DNA of 64,000 bases from NCBI GenBank assembly GCA_010093705.1, contig MU006094.1, positions 595,550 to 659,549 on the forward strand, given 5' to 3'. The translations under genes and the position numbers were made by a program. The notes under the pieces were generated by a model. It saw only the letters and a list, made by a program, of their open reading frames with translations. It was not told the DNA's origin and made no database searches. This document shows, piece by piece, positions 57,936 through 64,000 of this stretch. This DNA is from Patellaria atrata CBS 101060. Lineage: Eukaryota; Ascomycota; Dothideomycetes; Patellariales; Patellariaceae. The first letter of the stretch is position 1; each line of letters begins with the position of its first letter.

Positions 57936-58693
57936 TTATGAAGGAGGGGCGCCACGTCCAGCACCACGGCCTGTAATATTATCAGTAGATAATTTTTTGT
58001 CACAAAGAAGCTCTTCAATCGATAGAGATAATGTCAGCTCAACTCACCATAACCACCACGGAACTGCGGCGCAAATTCGCCAGGAGCACCACCCTCCTTA
58101 CCCTCACCACCAGCATCACGTCTTCTGTACTCGCCGCGATCACCGCGGTCACCGCCACGACCGCCGGGACGGGGCCTCCTCTCGCGGTCATCGCCGCCAA
58201 GCATGCCGCGAGGAGGTGCGTGCGAGCGCTGTTGCTTGATGTGGGTCTGGGGAACGATCTCAGCAGGGAGATGGAGCCATTCTCGCAAGTAATCGAGGCC
58301 CTCGGGGGTCAACGTATAGTAGTAGACTTGCCACGAGAAACGAGTCTTGAGGTAGCCACGGGAGGTGAGGGATTGACAGGCTTTGATGACCTATTAGGAG
58401 CTTTATTTAGTCGATGTTGGTAGAATCGTGTTAGGAGACGTACGTAAAGATTCTTAGTATCGATTTGGTCATGCTTGGGGAGATCAAAGTCCTTCTTCGC
58501 AACGAGGACGCCCTCTTTCCTCAATATGTCAGTACAATTTCCCCTGGATATCTGATACGCGCATATTTCATGCTGCAGGAGGACATACCGCGGAAGAGAT
58601 ACTCGTGGATCTTCTTGCGATCGGCCTTAGGAATCAGCCTGCATACATGTCAGTAGAAGTAAGTAGTACAGTAAGTTTGTTGATAACATACAT
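57936..58693 (-). CDS. RPS10: 40S ribosomal protein S10 (eS10), start codon split by an intron
   Basis: Small-subunit ribosomal protein with the S10/plectin winged-helix domain. Exons 58693-58692 (only AT), 58638-58589, 58514-58444, 58390-58048 and 57970-57936 give 166 aa. The first intron (donor GTATGT, acceptor GCAG) interrupts the ATG itself; joining gives [17 protein letters not shown], the invariant eS10 start. Then [57 protein letters not shown], and a Gly/Arg-rich tail ending [11 protein letters not shown]. The second intron uses an AAG acceptor at 58515. It is divergent from SDE2. Confidence 0.94.
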
Positions 58694-59006
58694 GATTGCG
58701 GTGCTCCTTGAAGTTTGAAAAAGAGTGCGGAACCACAACTATTAACTGCTGATGCTTGGTGGAACTTTTGTGTGGTCGGTAAAGCTTCGGATCTTGGTAG
58801 GCGAGTGCAATGCCAAGACACTGTGGAATCAAAGTCCAACCTCCAGTCATGCACCACCGCTTGGAAAGAACAGACTTCTGCCAACCACCTCACTCAGTCC
58901 TCACGTCGCCTTGTTAATTTACTAGAATACAGAAAACTTGCGAAGCTTAAGTATAAGCAAAGTCAAAATCAGAAGAGCGAGCAGACATTCGATTACAGTC
59001 GATACT
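58694..59006. promoter_or_regulatory. Shared promoter of RPS10 and SDE2
   Basis: 313 bp between divergent starts; both leaders and promoters must lie here. No motif is called. Confidence 0.5.
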
Positions 59007-59894
59007 ATGGCGTCAAAGACTGTTAACATACTCTTCACATCATTTCCTGGTCTTGGATTACCTCCTACCCTATCTCTCCCCATCTCATCTTCATCTACGG
59101 TTTCTGATCTTACGGAGTTACTCCATGAGAGAATACCAGCCATCAATTATCGCCTCCTAATAACCACAAACTCCAACAAGTTATTACCTGAAAGTTCCAC
59201 TACACCGATATCGTCCTTGCTTACATCTGAAAATGATACATTTCTCCCTCTCCGCCTCTCTGTACCCTTATGTGGAGGTAAGGGTGGTTTTGGTTCTCAG
59301 TTGCGTGCAGCTGGTGGACGCATGTCCAGCCGAAAGAAGAAATCGAGAGGTGACGAAAATGGCTCCAGCAGAAACCTAGATGGACGAAGGTTACGAACAG
59401 TCACAGAAGCTAAAGCATTAGCAGAATATCTTGCTGTGAAACCCGAAATGGATAGGAAAGAGAAAGAAGAGCGGAGAAAGAGATGGGAACAAGTCCTGGA
59501 AATGGCAGAGAGGAAGGAAGAAGAGATCAAAAGTGGAGGAGCAAAGACAAGATTGGACGGGAGATGGGTTGAGGCGAAGGAGGATGCCGAGAATAAGACG
59601 AGGGATGCTGTTCTGGCAGCACTTAAAGCAGGGGTTATTGGGTCTAACCTTGCGACAATTGGGAGCGACAAATCCAGCACACCATCTGGAGAGAGTGAGG
59701 GGAGCGATAGCGAAATGGAAGAGGATGCAGCAGAATCCTCTACCAAACCCACGCTGTCCCAAAGACGTGTCCCCACTCGCACTTTCTTTGGATGGGAAGA
59801 GGACGAGGATATGAATGAGGATGATAGCGAAGATGACGAAGATGCGATTCCACCCACTCCAGAAGGGAAAGGAAAGGGCAGAGTATCAACATGA
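59007..59894 (+). CDS. SDE2: Sde2, ubiquitin-fold splicing and genome-stability factor
   Basis: Made as a precursor with an N-terminal ubiquitin-like fold that is cut after Gly-Gly to free an active Lys-starting protein joining the spliceosome; it also protects telomeres and silent chromatin. Single exon, 295 aa, starting MASKTVNILFTSFPGLG. The diagnostic processing motif CGGKGGFGSQLRAAGGRM is at residues 88-105, followed by the basic SSRKKKSRG and a conserved helical region (RRLRTVTEAKALAEYLAVK). The C-terminus is acidic (EEDEDMNEDDSEDDEDA). An upstream in-frame ATG at 58938 would add 23 residues but break the usual start, so 59007 was chosen. Confidence 0.93.
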   Translation: MASKTVNILFTSFPGLGLPPTLSLPISSSSTVSDLTELLHERIPAINYRLLITTNSNKLLPESSTTPISSLLTSENDTFLPLRLSVPLCGGKGGFGSQLRAAGGRMSSRKKKSRGDENGSSRNLDGRRLRTVTEAKALAEYLAVKPEMDRKEKEERRKRWEQVLEMAERKEEEIKSGGAKTRLDGRWVEAKEDAENKTRDAVLAALKAGVIGSNLATIGSDKSSTPSGESEGSDSEMEEDAAESSTKPTLSQRRVPTRTFFGWEEDEDMNEDDSEDDEDAIPPTPEGKGKGRVST

Positions 59895-60438
59895 ACCAAA
59901 AATCCGATGCTTTGGTTTGGCCGCTGCCCTCTTTTCTGTACCATTTCACGAGAGAATATGTGTATTGTTTTTTAACATTTTATAAGCACGTCGACGAGCA
60001 TTACCAGGCGTTTAGGATAGCAATAGGGATACCCAATAAAGATTTTTCTTTTTCCCATTCTTTAAAAAGGTGTACTATATGCATACTCCTAGGAATCCTT
60101 GAACTAGCGCAGTTCTTAAGTTGGACCTTGCTCGCGGCTTCTCTAATTTTTGTCATTCGAGGTCAATCGGCGACTGCAGTCGCCACGTAGTCCCAATTCC
60201 TACTTTATTATACCTATCCTTAACTTTGACATAAACTTTTATCCACATACACACTTATGTGTACATGTACTACTGCGCAAGGTCCATGCTTCATTTCAAC
60301 GCTTGCACACTTAGCTTCGATCCTTACACTCCCATTTACACTAGCATCGTTGGAAAATAAGTAGTGAAGAATCTCTACTCCTAGTGGTACCGTTTACTCA
60401 TCGGCTTAAGATCTCTCTGGGAGGGTTTCGAAGCATCT
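59895..60438. other. Intergenic: 3' flank of SDE2 and promoter of the Ser/Pro-rich gene
   Basis: Both neighbours are on the plus strand. A hydrophobic 99-codon frame overlapping the SDE2 stop (59891-60190) has no support. Confidence 0.45.
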
Positions 60439-63400
60439 ATGGGGAAAGGAAAGAAAAAGGGGAAATCGAAGAAATCGAAGGCCAAGCAAACCGTGTCCGA
60501 GGACCCTCAGGACATTCAAAGGAAAGATAGCCCATCTCAGACCTTGGAAACACCGCCATCGCCAGTCTCTGCACATTCATATGCAAGTGCTATCGTAATC
60601 CCGAACGCAAATGCACAAGGACAATCCAAAGGGAAACAGAAAGCTCAGGAGCATCGGAGTGGCCGAATCCCATCCAACCCTCCTCCGAGTTACTTTTTAC
60701 AAGCAGCACGCCTCGCTCGATTAAAATGGCATGAATATATCTCCGCTATCACAGGCAACTATACAACATGTCTCAAAGAAATTGTCATTAGAAGCTTAGT
60801 GGAAGAGGTTCTAACAGATCCTGAAGACCCCGGTTTGGATGAGATTATTGAAAGATTTAAAGCTCTTTTAGACCTGGTGAGCACCGCAGAGCAGAGGAAA
60901 ATATCTACAAACGGAATATATTCAACTAACACCCGGGCAACTCATACTATCGACGCTTTAAATCCTAAGGGAGCTTCCTCAGTAGGCCTTAGTACTACCC
61001 GTCCCAACAAGAGCACAGCTGGATCAGATCCTTCATTTTCCTCTCCCATAACAGGTTTAAAGACGCGATTATTAGAGTTTCAGAAACACGTAGCAGAAAA
61101 ACTTCTGCATGATGCTGAACAACTGCGCCTGAAGCAGGTAAAAAAGCTCGAGCTTGTATCAAATCTTAGTAAAGAGGTCTCCAATCTCTATCAGATTGTA
61201 TGTACCCTCCTTGAAGAGACTGAGACCGTGGAACATTCCTTAGACAAGGTAGATGACTTTCCCACAAAGGGAAACTTTCTAGACACGATCAACAGTATTC
61301 AAGACTTAGCTATTGCGAATTCTCATCAGTTGGAATCGGAAGATAACACAGATACGAGTTCCTACATCAGTACTAGTCGTACTATGGGAACTAATCCAGG
61401 ATCAAGCGGGACACAAGAAGACTATGCAGTATCCCCAAAACATACCACTTCTAGCAACAGTTTCAGACACGATATCCTATCCACACCCAAGCAATCACAC
61501 ACTCCAGCCAGATCTCACAAACTAGCGGATAACATAAGCGAAAATAAGATAAACCAACTTACCATAGCGGGTCAGAAGAGAGTCGACTCAGTAGCATCCC
61601 TTAAGAATACGAGTCCTAGCCGCAGCTCCGATATTGATAAGGAAGAACTTCCAGGACCAAATAGGAGGACCAAATACTCTGAAACGTATAGTTCACCATC
61701 AGGGTCCCTGTCTCTCGCTGGTAATACCCTAACCGAGAAGTTGGTAGTAAGAGGCTCTACGAAAATATCTTCCACCAACAATTCACATTCAGATACCCCG
61801 AAGCAACATCCAGGGCCAAGCATCACAAAGGGGAATCCCACACTACCCAGTTTGCCACCAATGACCCATTTTGACACCGAAAATGTGAGTTCTAAGATAT
61901 CGATATCGTCCCACTCGCTTGCATTGGTTCCTCCGCCACCTGCAAAGCCGAGCCCTGATATATTGGCATCGTCCCCATCATCTCTATGGTGTTCCCTGCC
62001 CACAGCCCAGGTCGAGATTTCTACAACTGAAAGACGGAGTTCTGATGTGTCGGTACCACCGTCTTCAATGCCACCATCTCGGCCCCCCGAAGTTCAATTT
62101 GAGTATTCAGCTGTTGCGGTGCAAGGGTTCCGCGAAGCCACCCTCAGAGAAGCACGTTCGCTATCAACAACCCGTTCTGATACTCCAAAGGTGGATCCTG
62201 AGCTATCAGCATTGTCACCCTCACTTCCATCAGTTCAGTCCTCCAAGCCCCATCTCGGGGGTTCCCCTATCGCAGAGGAAGCTTTCCAGGGCCAGGCCTA
62301 CATAGGATTCAGTTTGCCATCAAGTTTTGAGCTTGGAAAATCTACTCCTATAGAGAAAGCGATATCAGGATGTAAGACAGAGACGAGTTCCAGAAGGACC
62401 TCCAGCCATACTATTGAACTGGTTGATGGTCCAGGTGAGATAAATATCGATTCCACGGAACCCTATTTATCATCAACAATCCAAGTTGAGGGTTCCACGA
62501 TGGCAAATTCGGAACATGATGTACCGATATCGTTGCCATCATTTCCGCCAGTTTCAATCGCCACGGGCCACCCCGAGGTCTCTACCACGCCGGAGCTAGT
62601 CTCGCAGGAACCACCCTCAACTGGACCCAGTTCATCCTCACTTCCGCCAGCCTCAATCACCATGAGCTACCCTGAGGGTTCTACTACGCCGGAATTAGTC
62701 TCCCAGGAGCCACCCTCCGCCAGGCCCAGTTCGCCATCACTACCCGAACCAGGGGTTTTCGCTAACGAGCAGAAGGAACTAATATTAGATACAATTTCTA
62801 GCAGCAGTCCTAGTCATGATACGGAGAAAGCTCCAGAACCAAAGGAGATATGGGTACACTTTACGGGGCCTGAATTGCCAAAACTTATCCCGTATGAGGG
62901 TCTCACTACTGGAGAGCAATTAAAGGAGACATGGGTACACTTTACAGGACCCGAACTGCCAAACCTCGTTCGGTTCGAGGGTCTCACCGAGGCAGAGAAG
63001 ATATTGGATGTAACTATATGGGAGCGTCCGTCTCCCCCTCTTCGTCTTCCCTCCCCTCCGATCAACGGTCCCACAATACTGGAGCAGACTTCCCAGGAAA
63101 CCACAATCGCGGAACCTGATTCGATGTCAGCGGACCAGTTCGAGGTTTCCTCTACCACAAAGCCAAGTTTTGATATATCAAGCTTGTCACCCCCACCTGT
63201 CTGGCATGTTCTACCGGAGTCGCAGTTTGTGGTTTCCACCGCACAGGAGAAGGCGGAATCAGAACTTCAATACACAACTGCCAACTGCGATTCCAATGGT
63301 GATATGGAGCAATTCGAAGGTCAACCGAACCAAAAAATGCTAAAGGGAAAGTTAGTAGAGCATCATTCACCATCGATAACTCGGTTCGGCTTTCCATCGA

Positions 63401-63549
63401 AGAGTTTCGATATAATAATATCGGGGCCTTCGTTTCCTTCACTTCGTCTACCCTCAATCCCGTTTGGAATTTCCACTATCGCTGAGCAAGCTTCCAAAGG
63501 GACGGTAGAGCTTTTTTCGTCACCACCGTTCTCTCAGGTAAAGGAGTAA
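60439..63549 (+). CDS. Unknown 1036-aa Ser/Pro-rich, mostly disordered protein
   Basis: Single open frame starting MGKGKKKGKSKKSKAKQTVS, a strongly basic head (nuclear or RNA-binding-like). Residues 90-140 (YFLQAARLARLKWHEYISAI, then CLKEIVIRSLVEEVLTDPED) and 210-280 (LKTRLLEFQKHVAEKLLHDA onward) are helical and coiled-coil-like; the rest is Ser/Thr/Pro-rich. Two internal duplications are visible: VSTTPELVSQEPPS against GSTTPELVSQEPPS (around 720-760), and WVHFTGPELPKLIPYEGLT against WVHFTGPELPNLVRFEGLT (around 795-850). The listed stop at 63549 may be spliced away: CAG at 63537 is followed by GTAAAG, and an ACAG acceptor ends at 63594, adding 29 codons to a TAG near 63684. No known family. 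Confidence 0.7.
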   Translation: MGKGKKKGKSKKSKAKQTVSEDPQDIQRKDSPSQTLETPPSPVSAHSYASAIVIPNANAQGQSKGKQKAQEHRSGRIPSNPPPSYFLQAARLARLKWHEYISAITGNYTTCLKEIVIRSLVEEVLTDPEDPGLDEIIERFKALLDLVSTAEQRKISTNGIYSTNTRATHTIDALNPKGASSVGLSTTRPNKSTAGSDPSFSSPITGLKTRLLEFQKHVAEKLLHDAEQLRLKQVKKLELVSNLSKEVSNLYQIVCTLLEETETVEHSLDKVDDFPTKGNFLDTINSIQDLAIANSHQLESEDNTDTSSYISTSRTMGTNPGSSGTQEDYAVSPKHTTSSNSFRHDILSTPKQSHTPARSHKLADNISENKINQLTIAGQKRVDSVASLKNTSPSRSSDIDKEELPGPNRRTKYSETYSSPSGSLSLAGNTLTEKLVVRGSTKISSTNNSHSDTPKQHPGPSITKGNPTLPSLPPMTHFDTENVSSKISISSHSLALVPPPPAKPSPDILASSPSSLWCSLPTAQVEISTTERRSSDVSVPPSSMPPSRPPEVQFEYSAVAVQGFREATLREARSLSTTRSDTPKVDPELSALSPSLPSVQSSKPHLGGSPIAEEAFQGQAYIGFSLPSSFELGKSTPIEKAISGCKTETSSRRTSSHTIELVDGPGEINIDSTEPYLSSTIQVEGSTMANSEHDVPISLPSFPPVSIATGHPEVSTTPELVSQEPPSTGPSSSSLPPASITMSYPEGSTTPELVSQEPPSARPSSPSLPEPGVFANEQKELILDTISSSSPSHDTEKAPEPKEIWVHFTGPELPKLIPYEGLTTGEQLKETWVHFTGPELPNLVRFEGLTEAEKILDVTIWERPSPPLRLPSPPINGPTILEQTSQETTIAEPDSMSADQFEVSSTTKPSFDISSLSPPPVWHVLPESQFVVSTAQEKAESELQYTTANCDSNGDMEQFEGQPNQKMLKGKLVEHHSPSITRFGFPSKSFDIIISGPSFPSLRLPSIPFGISTIAEQASKGTVELFSSPPFSQVKE

Positions 63550-64000
63550 GTACTGAGTGAACCCACTCAACATAAATGCTCCTCTACATTACAGCCTTCA
63601 TGTTCACCTCGAAGTGATCCCGAGCGATCCAGATTGTTGTTTGAGAATGGAAAAAGACAGTCCATTTTGGATAATTGTAGCTAGTCTATTATTGGGTCAG
63701 AGTGCATGAAATAGCCAATACACAGTCTACCACTTTTAAATCTCACTATGGCTCAATCCCAACTTGAGAAATAAATTGCGTGTGTTCTTTTCTACTTGCT
63801 TTTACTTTACTCCATTATCATTTGAAGCACCGCGAACAAGCACGACAGTACCGAGTACACATATCCTACTTATTTTTGCGTAATTCAGGTGGTATAACGT
63901 AGTACATTTAGTGTAATTGTACAATTATCACGTATGATGGTGCTACTCGTCATTGTTGCTTCATCCGTTTCTTCATTTATATAGACCGTACTGGACGTCG
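63550..64000. other. 3' flank of the Ser/Pro-rich gene
   Basis: Contains a possible last exon of that gene (63595-63684). The remaining 300 bp to the window end show nothing recognisable. Confidence 0.4.

Noticed and set aside
59891-60190. 99-codon hydrophobic frame overlapping the SDE2 stop
   Set aside because: Starts inside SDE2's last codons and has no homology I can see; AT-rich 3' flank explains the hydrophobic composition.

Overview
This window is nuclear DNA of a filamentous ascomycete (Pezizomycotina). Evidence: short introns (about 45-100 bp), gene families typical of moulds, and dense but non-operonic genes with divergent and convergent pairs. The orphan C2H2 and MCL-type families hint at Leotiomycetes, but that placement is inference.

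Left third (1-18.1 kb), compact and conserved. It holds a butanediol dehydrogenase cut by the window edge, a Cdc20/Ama1-type APC/C activator, the Rab geranylgeranyltransferase alpha subunit BET4, a GH51 arabinofuranosidase divergent from an MFS sugar transporter (a likely pentose-use pair), a three-KH-domain RNA-binding protein, and the ribosome-assembly factor RRP12.

Middle (18.1-33.6 kb), looser. It holds a C2H2 protein, an Old Yellow Enzyme, a tetraspanin, an NTF2-like/flavin monooxygenase fusion, a cysteine-rich membrane-anchored or secreted protein, a 312-aa unknown gene whose exons lack internal ATGs and are easily missed, and an intron-containing tRNA-Glu(CTC). A tRNA-like relic lies near 26.3 kb.

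33.7-42 kb is a gene graveyard. A GGPP-synthase-like gene, an amidase and an aminoglycoside-phosphotransferase-like kinase lie side by side, each recognisable and each broken, followed by about 2.8 kb with an unidentified coding-like relic.

Right third (42-64 kb) returns to live genes: a secreted SGNH-like hydrolase, RPS8, a large SNF2 helicase, a leotiomycete-type MCL protein, an HMG-box regulator (fmf-1/Ste11-like), RPS10 divergent from SDE2, and a 1036-aa Ser/Pro-rich protein. A MITE-like foldback element of about 290 bp sits at 49.8-50.1 kb.

No clear new multi-gene system was found. The most interesting points are a predicted AT-AC intron in the Ama1 gene, an RPS10 start codon split by an intron, the contiguous pseudogene block (amidase with TGA at conserved Trp positions), the hidden 312-aa gene, and the foldback element. 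All exon joins were made by eye from reading frame and splice consensus and have no transcript support.
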